From Porogramme epimiltina (Eukaryota > Basidiomycota > Agaricomycetes > Polyporales > Polyporaceae): DNA of 13,202 nt. The DNA lies in contig FTLJ01001492.1 in NCBI GenBank assembly GCA_900155495.1, positions 1 to 13,202 of the forward strand, read 5' to 3'. Positions 1 to 8,795 of this stretch are shown in pieces. Both the position numbers and the translations under genes were made by a program. The number at the start of each line of letters is the position of its first letter. Position 1 is the first letter of the stretch. The notes below the pieces were generated by a model. It saw only the letters and a list, made by a program, of their open reading frames with translations, searched no databases and had not been told where the DNA came from.

Positions 1-1272
1 GGGGAGGATGGGGCGGCCGGCGGTGATGCGGACGTCGGCGTAGGTCTTCTTGGGGGCCTTGACGCCGTAGCTCTTCTTCTTGGTGAGGCCGTGCATCTGC
101 TGGAGGTACGTGACGAGGCTGCCGCCGTCTCCGCCGCCGGCTGGAGGGGAGTGCGAGGAGTCTGCTCGAGCTCTGCTCCGAGCGAGGTGGGGAGAAGTCG
201 AGGACTTACGGCTCGCGGGGGACGTGGTGTTGGTGGGAGAGCTGGGCGAGGACGCGGTGGCCGCTGGCGAGACGGGCGTGGACGAGGTCGATGGGGGGCT
301 CGGGTTGTTGAATTGGTCTTCCGGGATCGGTGGCCCTATTGCCACAGGTGCTGGCACTGTCAGACGAGGGATTCGGTGAGCATATGTTCGGCGGGAATGG
401 CTGCGGAGGAGAGGGCGAGATGGTCACCTGAGCTCCGGACATATGCTGGTCGCCCAGATAATCGGATGGAGTATCGCCGCGAGTCGACGAGGAACCACGC
501 AGGGACCTCTGAGTTGTTTTGTAGCTGGAGCTAAATCGGGCGAAGAGGGTGAGATCGCGCGAGTGGATCGTCGGCGGCCATGCGCACCGATCGTTTGAAG
601 AGTTCGTGGTACGTCCTCATCTCGGCGCCGATGTTCAAAATGACATGAAGTCTTATGTAGTGCTGATATGGGCCGATCAGTGCGGGCTAGAGCACAATTG
701 TGCGTGTCGGAGAATCACCTGCTTGAGGACGAGGGCAATCTCGTCCCATGGATCAAAACCTGAAGGCGTCGCGTCGGTATGAGTGCCTTGAGTCAGCGGG
801 CCAGTGGCTGCGACGAGGACAAGATGCCTCGTGGTGCTCTGCCTCTGGCTCGTAGAGGACAAGACCTGGTGGAGTTGGAAGTGAGTGAGTGAGCTCGAGA
901 GAGAAAGAGTACAGGTGCGAGCACGGACTCTAATAGCATGAGTTATGGATTCTGGCGAATGTTTGGAATTGGAGACTCGGCCGAGAGGGAGCTCGGGAAC
1001 ATTCCGAGCGCGGGCTGTGTCGGGTATTGATTGTGGCGGAATTGCAGAAGCAGAAGAGGTGGTGAGCCACCGGGCTTCCATCTGAATGGGCGAGAGGAGG
1101 ATTAGAAGAGGGAAGCGGAGGGGGGGGAGGGGCGGACCTGGACTGTCGGGTCGACGGCGCGTAGTTTCACGAGCAAATTAGGTAAGTATTCGTCCCGCAC
1201 GTCGGGCCATTTGGAGGCCATGGCGGGAGAGTCCTCTGCGAGGACGAGGACGGAGACGGCGTCTCCAGACAT
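1..1272 (-). CDS. vWA-domain protein, probably Mediator subunit 25-like (5' part; runs off left edge)
   Basis: Seven exons on the minus strand, in reading order 1272-1138, 1081-929, 865-719, 662-588, 530-428, 356-210 and 140-1. All six introns are GT...AG, 56-71 nt, and the phases fit, giving 300 residues without a stop before the window edge. The start is the ATG at 1272 in a CCGCC context; an in-frame ATG at 1332 is possible but less well placed. Residues 6-12 (VSVLVLA) and 111-118 (HLVLVAAT) look like Rossmann beta strands, with helix-like segments between them. PAWFLVDSRR (about 180-189) resembles the late PWF segment that I associate with Med25 vWA domains. A Pro/Ser/Thr-rich linker (205-260) and a basic segment with KKKSYGVKAPKK follow. 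The last intron (209-141, 69 nt, donor GTAAGT) is a multiple of three and could be retained without a frame change. If Med25, it would contact activators within Mediator in the nucleus. The exon structure is solid, the family name is inference. Confidence 0.6.
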
Positions 1273-1480
1273 GGCGGGAGCTGCAAAGGAGAGCGGGGGA
1301 TGAGAGGTCATGCTAGGACAACGGGGACGCAAGTGGTCCCAGAAGGGACCTAGAGAGGAGAGGGGCGCTTGAATGAGGATGAAACGGCCCAGAGGGGCGA
1401 CATGAAGGCGCGGTGTGAGAACCCTGCGCGTGGATGATAAGCTAGGGCACTGTATACCGCTATAGGTCCCTCCTGTCGGA

Positions 1481-1501
1481 CTTTTGAAATATTTATCCCA
1501 A
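1481..1501. promoter_or_regulatory. AT-rich TATA-like element upstream of the minus-strand vWA gene
   Basis: An isolated AT-rich island (GAAATATTTATCC) in very GC-rich DNA, about 215 nt upstream of the minus-strand ATG at 1272. On the minus strand it reads GGATAAATATTTC, which contains a TATA-like core. A CCAAT pentamer lies nearby at 1524-1528. The role is inferred from position and composition only. Confidence 0.3.
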
Positions 1502-2359
1502 CCCCATTCCCATCACGCGCCGTCCAATCTCCCCCGGCCGGGTCAATTAATCGCAGTGCTCTGCGCCGTGCGCCGCGCGCCGTGCGCTGTCTGCGAGCCC
1601 TCACGCCAGCGAGCCTGCGCCTGTCCGCCCGCCGTCCCGTGTCCGTGCCCGCGCCGCGAGAGCGACCGAGCCCGCCGCCGCGCCCGCCGGCGCCACCCCG
1701 GGCCCCGCCGGGCAGCGGCCGCGCCCGAAACTCTAAACCTTCATGGACTCTTCCGGGCGGGCTCCCAGGCGCGCTTCGCCGGGCCCTGGAATGCATACAT
1801 GCGCACAGCAGACGCCCCGCTGCAGCCAGCTGAGGCCTGAGGCCCGAGTGCACGCTGCACACTGTGCGGGCTCTGGGGCTCTGGGGCTGAGCTGGGTGCG
1901 CGCTGGCCCGCCCGCCCTGGGCAGCGCCCTAGCCCTGCAGCTGGGGCTGGCAGCCGGCCGGCGGCGTCGACGCGGGCGAGCAGCAATCGCCCTTCCCCAT
2001 CGCGCTATCGTCCGCCCATCGCGGCCCCCCTCAATCGGCCATCGCCCACCATCGGGCCTGCCCACGACGCCTGCGGCCTGCCGCGTGGTGGCCGCTTCGG
2101 GCCACACCCACCCCACCTGTGACTCCCCCGCGGCCTCCCATCGCGAGCAGCCATCAGCGTGATGCCGCCTGCCATGCTACACCCTACCACCCCCGCGCCC
2201 GCTGGGCACCCGCAAGCTCGAGGCAGTGCTGCACGCACCCCGCTTCCCGTCCATTCTCGCCTGCCCCCACTTTCCCCGAGAAATCTGCAGCGGGGCTTCG
2301 CAGCCCCGGCCACACGCTCGCTGCCATCCCGGGCAGTAGTGCGAGTCAGACGTGCGGAC

Positions 2360-2389
2360 GGACACGGACACGGACGCGGACACGGGCAC
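2360..2389 (+). repeat. Hexanucleotide microsatellite, GGACAC type
   Basis: Five consecutive 6-bp units: GGACAC, GGACAC, GGACGC, GGACAC, GGGCAC. It lies in the divergent intergenic region and looks like an ordinary microsatellite. Confidence 0.85.
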
Positions 2390-2705
2390 GTTCGTCTCGT
2401 CCGGGGCCCTGCGCTGCCGAGGCCAGCTCCGTCATCGATTCGGACACACCACTCGCTCATGGACATTAGACAGCGCGGGGCAGAGACGGGCCGTGTGGCC
2501 AGACGGAGGGGTGTGGGACGGGGCGAGGGGCCTCGCCGGGCGTGCACTGTGCACCCGCCCGGAGAACTGGAGAACGCTGCCATATAGGTCGCTCGCCCTT
2601 CCGCGCCTTCCATCCCTCCCGTTCCAGAGAAGTCGAGCTTAAGCATCACACTCCCGCCCCCCAAACTCTATGCAAACCTAATCTCCACGCCCTTCAGGCG
2701 CCGCT

Positions 2706-2710
2706 CCAAT
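2706..2710 (+). promoter_or_regulatory. CCAAT box upstream of the Whi2-like gene
   Basis: A CCAAT pentamer 129 nt upstream of the Whi2-like ATG, followed by a long CT-rich stretch (about 2807-2835) of the kind often found just upstream of fungal start codons. Support is positional only. Confidence 0.3.
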
Positions 2711-2838
2711 ACTACCGCTTATGTAAGCCATTCCCCCGCCGAGCCCTCAGCAACGCCTGTTACGCGCCCGACGACGAGCGCGGTTGGCTACACACCGTCA
2801 CCGACGACGTCCTCTCCCTCCTCCTCCTCCTCTCCGCC

Positions 2839-4190
2839 ATGGCCGCCGTCAACCTCTCCAACTCCCCCATCACACAGGTCTCCCAGACCCCCGTGCAGAC
2901 GAATCTCCAGCCCCAGCTCCTCACCAGGCTCCTCCTCGATCTGCGCGGCAGGCGGTTCACCGTCGAGCGCGAGAACATCCTCAGCCTGCCCGAATCCGTC
3001 CTCCTCTGCCTCTTTCCAAACGGCCTCGTCCTCAGCCGTCAAAGCGCAGCCCTATCTGATGGAGGAGATAACGACGACTACGAGGAGCTCTACGGCGTAG
3101 ACGTGCGTGACCGGCTCGTGCCCTCCTCGCCTACACGTTCCTGACTTGCCCCTCCCCTCCTCCTCTGCTGTTGCTGAACACACCCGGCCACCCCGCTCGC
3201 GCCCCCACCGTCTCCGCGCCGCAGTTTGACCCGGACTGCTTCGACTACGTCCTCACCTTCTTCCAGCACGCCCGCGACGAGTTCTACGGCACGCCCGCGA
3301 GCCCGGGCGGGCTGCTCGCCGCGCAGCAGCAGCTGCTCGAGGGCGGCTCGCCGACGTCCGACTTTGGGCCCTCCGCGGCGCAGAACCCGCTGCTGACGAA
3401 GCAGGCGATCATCGTGCTCCGCGAGGAGCTCGAGTACTTCTCGATCCCGCCCAAGGGCGGCAGCGAGGCGACGGACCTGCGCGGCATCGCCAACGACGCG
3501 CTGCTCGACCTCAAGCGCAACTGCGGGCAGTACTTGCTGCACAAGCGGAATATATTTACGGCGCTCCAGCGGAACGTGAACAAGGAGAACAACCTTGCGG
3601 AGCAGCACTTGATCGACATGCTCTGCATGAGGTGCGTCCCCCCCCCTCCCTCTTCCTCCGGGTTTTCTCTGCTCCTCGGGTGCGGCCAGCTGACGGATCG
3701 TCTCCGCGCGCGTTGGGGTGGTGTGTCGGGGATGCAGCGGGTTCGACCGCGAGGACGAGTGGGGCTACCGGGCGATGGAGCCGAGCCGGAGCTGCATATC
3801 CTCGATCGCGCTCGTGCTCCTCAAGACCGGCATCGTGCACTCGACGAACGCGGCGGGCGAGCGCCAGGTCGCGGTCGACTACAACCAGATGGCCACCGCG
3901 CAGAAGCTGCTGCTGTTCTGGCGGAAACCCGCGGTGCGTGCCCGTGCCACTCGCTCTCGTGTGACGCGCCCGACTGACTGGCTTGCCGACCGCGTGCCGT
4001 GTTGTTCCGCGTATATAGCGCAAGTGCTGGTGGGACGGGATCGAGGTGGACGTCGCGGGCGAGGGCGAGCCGTCGAAAACGATCAAGCTGTGGGCCCGTC
4101 GGGTGTGGACGCTGGAGCTCAGTTTGGTGCGTGCCTTGTTCTCTTTCGTCACCGCGTCGTCTCGCTGACCGCCGCGGGGAACAGGTATGA
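2839..4190 (+). CDS. WHI2: Whi2-family BTB/POZ growth-regulation protein
   Basis: Five exons: 2839-3102, 3225-3631, 3738-3933, 4019-4126 and 4185-4190 (981 nt, 326 aa). The start ATG sits in CCGCCATGG. All four introns (122, 106, 85 and 58 nt) begin GTGCGT and end AG. Residues 31-62 (LLLDLRGRRF...PESVLLCLFPNG) form the start of a BTB/POZ (T1-like) fold. FDPDCFDYVLTFF (89-101) is its conserved continuation, and AIIVLREELEYFSIPP (149-164) closes it. Between them lies a Gly/Ser/Gln-rich insert (about 110-142). The C-terminal half (LLLFWRKPARKCWWDGIEV, then LWARRVWTLELSLV) is the conserved part seen in fungal homologues. In yeast, Whi2 partners the Psr1/Psr2 phosphatases in stress response and nutrient-dependent growth control at the plasma membrane; that role here is inferred from family. 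The last exon is only GTA TGA. If intron 4 is not removed, the frame runs to a stop at 4166-4168 with a different 14-residue tail. Confidence 0.75.
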
Positions 4191-4517
4191 TTAGCGGACT
4201 CGGACTCTGCATGTGCTCGCTCTATACATGGTTCGCGTTGGATACCCTAATGGTTCAGGATGTACGATTATTTCCACACTTCTCTGGTGCTCCATCGGCC
4301 GGTGAGAGTCAGGATGGAGAGCCACCGCGGCACGCCCGGCATCACAGTGTTGAGTGCGTGGGAACGTCGGAGTTTGAAATACCGCGCGGCTCAGCGCGCT
4401 TTCTGTTTGAGAAGACGCTGTCGTACAGGTTGGACCTACACTTCCAAGATCGAAACATCACGAAGCGCAAACAGCACGCCGTCGCTACAACAGCTCTCCC
4501 CGACACGCGCGATTGCG
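4191..4517 (+). other. Intergenic spacer, Whi2-like 3' end to LTO1 start
   Basis: A 327-bp same-strand spacer that must hold the Whi2-like polyadenylation region and the LTO1 promoter. It is less GC-rich than the neighbouring coding DNA. I see no canonical AATAAA and no convincing TATA box. An open frame crosses it in phase with LTO1, but the conserved N-terminus begins only at the ATG at 4518. Confidence 0.5.
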
Positions 4518-6020
4518 ATGGATTTCGATCTGGAGGAGCTCGTCAACGTCGAGCAGACGTGAGCAGCCGCGCCGCGCCCCCCCCCACCCCCGCGCTAAGC
4601 TTTTTTTGCACCGCCGCGTCCGCTGACGCGTCGCGGTCCAGGTTCTACGAGGAGGGCTACCGGGACGGGTTCGCGCACGGGCGGATCCACGGGCTGATCG
4701 AGGGCCGCGCGCTCGGCCGCGAGAAGGGCTTCGAGATGTGGGAGGAGCTCGGGTTTTACGAGGGGTTCGCGCGCGTGTGGGGCGCCGCGGCGCGAGCACC
4801 GCAGGACGAGTGAGTGAGCCTTCGCTTTTTCATCGTTTGCCCGTTTGCCCGTTTGCCTGTTTGCCGGGTTTCCCGTTTTGCGGCGCGGGAGGGCAGGGAG
4901 GCGGCCGATCGTGCCCACGCGCAGTTTCGCGGGCCCTGGGGGCGTCCGTCCGATCGTGCGACGCGCGGCTCGAGGGCGTTCGGGAGAGGTGACGTCACCG
5001 TCCGAGGCTGCGGAGGCGGAGGCAGAGGCGGAAGCGGGGATTTGGCTTGTATGTCAGGTCGGCCACACAACGCACACACGCGGGTGCACGCAGGCACGCC
5101 TCGCGCGCACGGAGTGGCCGCGCTTCGCCCGGAGCTCACTGGGCGCGCTGCGCGGGCTGTTCACGCTGCCGCTTCTGCTTCTTCTGAGCGATCGGGCGGG
5201 CGACGACGAGGCCACCGTGGACTTGGCGGCCTGCGTGCGCCCGCGGACGCGTGGTCCCTCCCCGGGAGGCCGCGGGTGACGACGACGACGGCGACGCGTC
5301 TGCGTCTGCTTCGCCTTCTTCTCCGAGTCGGGCGTTACGCACCCGCCGGCGCGCGTGCTCTGCGCTTCCTTCACTTCCCTTTCTTTTCTTTGTGCTGCGC
5401 TGCTGCTCCGCGTCCGCCCCCGCGTCCCCGCCCGTCGCTGTACCGTGCCCCGTGGCGCACCGCGCTGACCACACGTTCCTCCTCCGCGTACCCCCCCTCC
5501 TCCCCGTGCCCCGATCAGGCGCGCGCAGAACCACATCCGGACCCTCCTCGCGCTCATCAACCAGTTCCCGCGCGCGAACCCGTCCGCGCGCCCGTCCCCG
5601 CCGTCCGTCTCCGCTGCCTCCGCTGCTTCCTCCGACGGCGCCACACCTCCCTCCGACGGCGCCACCCATTCCGACGCGGCGACCTCCGGAGACGGCGCGG
5701 GGGACGGATCCGCGCCCGAGGTCGACATCCCGAGGCTCTTCCGCCAGATCCGCTCGCGCTACAAGCTCCTCTGCGCCACGCTCGGCGTCCGCCCCACGCT
5801 GCGCGCGGCCGATGGCGCCCCCGCGCCCGCGTCCCCTGATCGTCGCACCGCCGCCGCTCCGGACGCGGACATGGAGGTGGGGGTAGGGATGGACGCGCTG
5901 CCCGCACCCGCGCCCCCTGCGCCCTCCGGCGCGGCGCGGCCGGCGAAGAAGCGCGTGTGGGCCGTGCACGACGCGCGTGCGGGTGCGGGCGCAGGCGCGG
6001 GCGCGGAGCTGAGTTTCTGA
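4518..6020 (+). CDS. LTO1: Lto1/ORAOV1 homologue, adaptor for Fe-S maturation of ABCE1/Rli1
   Basis: Three exons: 4518-4558, 4642-4809 and 5519-6020 (711 nt, 236 aa). Introns are 83 and 709 nt, both GT...AG, and both junctions restore conserved sequence (VEQT/FYEEGY and PQDE/RAQNH). Glycines at residues 19, 23, 27, 31, 35, 39, 43, 51 and 55 make the GX3 repeat that defines the Yae1/Lto1 family. IRTLLALINQFP (76-87) and IPRLFRQIRSRYKLLCATLGVRP (140-162) match the C-terminal half of human ORAOV1. The protein ends Leu-Ser-Phe, as does the human protein; this fits the C-terminal [LIM]-[DES]-[WF] signal for the cytosolic Fe-S targeting complex. It is longer than the 137-aa human protein because of Ser/Ala/Gly/Asp-rich insertions at about 92-136 and 165-231, including a repeated SDGAT (108-112, 115-119). 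The partner Yae1 is not in this window. Identification is confident. Confidence 0.88.
4835..4866 (+). repeat. Octamer tandem repeat GTTTGCCN x4
   Basis: Four consecutive 8-bp units (GTTTGCCC, GTTTGCCC, GTTTGCCT, GTTTGCCG) near the 5' end of the long LTO1 intron. Related but irregular sequence continues to about 4880. Confidence 0.9.
4988..4999. promoter_or_regulatory. Perfect CRE-type palindrome GGTGACGTCACC
   Basis: A 12-bp perfect palindrome containing the full ATF/CREB consensus TGACGTCA at 4990-4997, within the long LTO1 intron. The sequence is certain. Binding by a bZIP factor is inference. Confidence 0.4.
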
Positions 6021-6170
6021 AGGCCTGTCCGCCGGCATTTTTGGGAGCGGCAAGTCGCCCCGCGGAACTGAAGACAAGGGCCCAGGCGGAGCTGAGTTTC
6101 TGAAGGCCTGTCCGCCGGCATTTTTGGGAGCGGCAAGTCGCCCCGCGGAACTGAAGACAAGGGCCCAGGC
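6003..6170 (+). repeat. Perfect 83-bp tandem duplication across the LTO1 stop codon
   Basis: Copy 1 is 6003-6085 and copy 2 is 6086-6168. They are identical by reading, with two further matching bases to 6170. Each copy begins GCGGAGCTGAGTTTCTGA, so each carries the last codons (Glu-Leu-Ser-Phe) and the TGA of LTO1 plus 65 bp of 3' flank. The first TGA ends translation, so the second copy is non-coding. Confidence 0.95.
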
Positions 6171-6810
6171 CCATTCCGCTCTGGCTGTGCCCTGCGTCCT
6201 GCGCCGCGGGGACGGCGCCGCGGGGAGGAGATGAGAGGGACGGAAAGGAAAGGAAAGGAGGGAGAGGGCGGAGACGAGCAGGACGGGAGAGGAGGCCGGG
6301 GGCTGAAGCCGGAGGCTGGGGCCGGGGCACCTCCGCGGGCGGGCGCGCAGCGTCGTGCGGCAGCAAGCAGCAGGCCGCGGCGCGCGGGTGCTGAAGGGAC
6401 GGCGGCGGGTCGTGGCGAGCGTGCGGCTTCGCCTGGGGAGAGCGCGGGACGGGAGGCTCGTGGGGGCTTCCTTCCGCGCGCGAAGCTGCTCGGACGGGCG
6501 GGTGCGCTGCGGGGCTTCTCGCCTTCTGCGGCGCGCGGCGTGTGGTGTGTGGTGCACGGTGTGCGGCGGGGGCGGCGAGGAGCTCCCGGCGGACGGCGGG
6601 GCACCGCTCTCTCCCCGTCCGTCCTCCGTTCCGCGTCCGCCGCCGCGTCCGCGCGCGGTTCTCGTGTTCCGCTCGGGGCTCTCTGCGCGTGCGCGAGGTG
6701 CGTCCCCGTCGCCCCGTCGCCCCCCTAGCGGCGCGCAGGGCACGGTCCCGATGCGGAAGTCGGACGTGGGTCGAGGCGCCGCGCGGTGCGGCGCGGCCGC
6801 TGCGCTGCGC

Positions 6811-6830
6811 TGTATCCTGTATCCTGTATC
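6811..6830 (+). repeat. Heptamer TGTATCC, about 3 copies
   Basis: TGTATCC at 6811 and 6818, then TGTATC at 6825. It is followed by GGGGTATCGATAG, an AT-richer patch in otherwise GC-rich DNA. This is a short simple repeat. Confidence 0.85.
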
Positions 6831-7850
6831 GGGGTATCGATAGCTTTTTTCCGCACGCGTCCGCCCGGTCGGTCCTCCACCCACCCAGCCGGCACTCCAG
6901 CCCTCCAGCCTCCCAGCGATCTAGCCTTCCTTCCTCCCGCGGCCGCGGGCACTTATCGATGCGTCCCGCGATTAGCATGGCGGGTCCCCCTCGGACGGAC
7001 ACCACCTCCTCCTCCTCCGCCCTGGCGCGCTTTGGTTCCGCGGCGGCCACGCCCGTCCCGCCGCCGCCTCGACGTGGCCTTCCGAGCCCCGAGCCCGAAC
7101 GAAATCAGCTGTCAACGAGCCAGCCACACGACCTTCCGTTCGAACGTCCAACGCTAGATTGTGGACCGAGGCGACGGCCGCGCGGATGCACGAGGCGCCG
7201 TCATCGGGTTCCCGCGCGCGCGGGCGGCTGCGTGCGTCCGCGCGGCCGTCGAGGGTCCAGCGCAGGGACGACGGCTGCTGCGAGCTTTAAAGGGGCAAGC
7301 TTAAAGGCGCAGGGCGAAGCCTCGCGGGCGCACCCGCGGCGAGCTGCGACGGGCCCGCCGCGTGTGCGCACTGGCACTGCGCACCCCGACCGGACGCTTG
7401 CGCCGTGTCCGGTAAGTAAGCAGCACGCACCGAGGCCTGGACCTCTCCTTCTCCCCCCCCCTCTCCCCCCTGCGCCGCCTTCCCGACCCTGACCGCCAGA
7501 CTGCGCGCGCGGGCGTCCCCGCGCCCACACACGCCCCGCCGAGAGAGGCAGCGAAGCACGCCTGAGCGCGTCTGCGCGCCGCGCGGCGGCCTACCAACCA
7601 ACCACCCACCCATCCGTATCCACAGCAGACGGCGGGCGGTGGGCGGACGCCATGTATCCTGATGGCGATCGAGGCCCGCGGTAGGGAGGGGGCACGCTGC
7701 TGCCTGGTCGCGCGCGCCTCCCAAACACGCACCCCCGGGGCGCCGCGCCCGACCGGGCCAGCCCCGAGGCCTGAGGGCCCTGCTGTTGCTGGCAGCTACC
7801 GTCTCTGGCAGTGCTGCTGCTGAGTCTGACGCGAGACGCACGGAAGGGTT

Positions 7851-7937
7851 GCGTGCGTGTGTGTGCGTGTGCGCGTCGCGGAAGCAAACCGCCCAGGGCC
7901 CGCGTACTGAGCGCTGCGTGCACGCACACACGCACGC
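7851..7937. repeat. Inverted repeat of GT-rich and AC-rich arms
   Basis: The left arm (7851-7875) alternates GCGTGCGTGTGTGTGCGTG. The right arm (7921-7937) reads CACGCACACACGCACGC, the reverse complement of part of the left arm apart from one CA step. About 45 nt separate the arms. It could fold into a hairpin, and the alternating purine-pyrimidine arms could adopt Z-DNA. Confidence 0.7.
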
Positions 7938-8174
7938 GCGCACGGGTCGTGGTGCCTATGGAACTTCCAGACTCCAGGCTTCAAACTCCAGAACCGCGGC
8001 GCCCCTGGCAGGGGTTGGAGAGGCGCGCGGCCGGGCCTAGCGCACGGGGCGCGCGCCGTCCGGGGCCGCACCCGCCCGCCCGCGCTGCACCCGCGCCGCC
8101 GGTCGTGCGCGGCGCTCTACTGCCACGATCGATGTCCCGCGCGCCCTTCTTCGCCGGGGCGGCGCTCGTGCCTG

Positions 8175-8227
8175 CTTTCTAACTTTCTTTCCGTACGTTC
8201 TTTCTTTTCTTTCTTTCTTTCTTTTTT
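8175..8227 (+). repeat. Polypyrimidine CTTT microsatellite
   Basis: A T/C-rich run dominated by CTTT/TTTC units, interrupted near CCGTACG. It could pass for an intron acceptor tract, but no coding exon is recognisable beside it. Confidence 0.85.
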
Positions 8228-8795
8228 CCCTGGATCTGCGCCCTGCGCGCTCCTGCTCGTCCCGGCCTGCGACGGCGCTCGGGCGCCTCCGAGCGAGCGC
8301 GCGCACCGAGTAAGCCGGGGGTTACCGCCAGGCTTCGGCGCCTCGTGCGATCTTCCATCGCGCCCATCCTGGGCCCTGAGCGCTGAGCTGAGGGGGTTGA
8401 AAAACCGGGCGCGCGCTATTCCTTCAACTCTCAATCTTCGTGGGACGATCGCGCGGGCGGCGCGCTCTCGCCCGGCCAGCCGTGGCGCGACGGCACGCCG
8501 CACGCGACTGCGTGCCGTGGTGCGCCGCCGCGAAAGGCAGCTGCTCCTGAGTCCTGGTGCTCCCCGCGGATTGCTTTGGTATTCGTTTATTGCTCAGCGC
8601 GGATGCGCACGGCGCCGCTGCGGTGGGGCGAGGGGCGAGGGGGGGTGCAGGCGCGCGATCGAAACGGCGACGGTGAACTTGAACTTGAACTGTCGCGGCA
8701 GCTTTAGAGGGTGGAGCTTAGAGCCCGGAGCTCGAGGCGCGCCGTCGCAGCGGTGCAGTCGTGGGCTGGGCCCTCGAGGCTCGTAAACAGACTCG

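Larger units (their letters stand above)
1273..2838. other. Divergent intergenic region between the vWA gene and the Whi2-like gene
   Basis: About 1.57 kb separating two divergent starts. It presumably contains both promoters. It is GC-rich with pyrimidine-rich stretches, a tandem pair of TGAGGCC heptamers at 1831-1844 and a short hexamer repeat at 2360-2389. Open frames of up to about 220 codons exist on both strands but are low-complexity and I recognise no protein in them. Confidence 0.6.
4810..5518 (+). other. Unusually long (709 nt) second intron of LTO1
   Basis: The donor is GTGAGT at 4810. The acceptor is GATCAG ending at 5518, preceded by a CT-rich stretch and a CTGAC branch-point candidate near 5464-5468. 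Every other intron seen in the window is 56-122 nt. Inside are a fourfold octamer repeat (4835-4866) and a perfect CRE-type palindrome (4988-4999). No internal exon that matches the Lto1 family is visible, and the flanking exons already join without missing conserved sequence. Confidence 0.65.

Noticed and set aside
677..1081. Single-exon 134-codon minus-strand protein
   Set aside because: It is two real exons (1081-929 and 865-719) read through a 63-nt intron that happens to be open and divisible by three; splicing gives a better vWA-like sequence.
2005..2664. Minus-strand open frame of 219 codons between the divergent genes
   Set aside because: Low-complexity translation including the hexamer repeat read as Cys/Pro, no domain recognised, and no matching splice pattern.
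4187..4813. Plus-strand open frame of 208 codons starting just after the Whi2-like gene
   Set aside because: Only its last part (4642-4810) is the second LTO1 exon; the upstream portion is intergenic sequence, LTO1 exon 1 in the wrong frame, and intron 1.
5136..6884. Long minus-strand open frame (582 codons) and its overlapping relatives
   Set aside because: It lies antisense to the third LTO1 exon and the 83-bp duplication, is Arg/Ala/Pro/Gly-rich, and mirrors the GC-rich codon use of the true gene. It is a shadow frame.
6900..7050. Minus-strand start reading MAAAEPKRARAEEEE
   Set aside because: A plausible-looking N-terminus, but it runs on into Arg/Pro-rich sequence, overlaps other open frames, and shows no domain.
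6977..7411. Possible first exon starting MAGPPRTDTT and ending at a GTAAGTA donor
   Set aside because: The start context and donor are tempting, but the translation turns Arg/Pro/Ala-rich, and I could not find a following exon that continues into recognisable protein.
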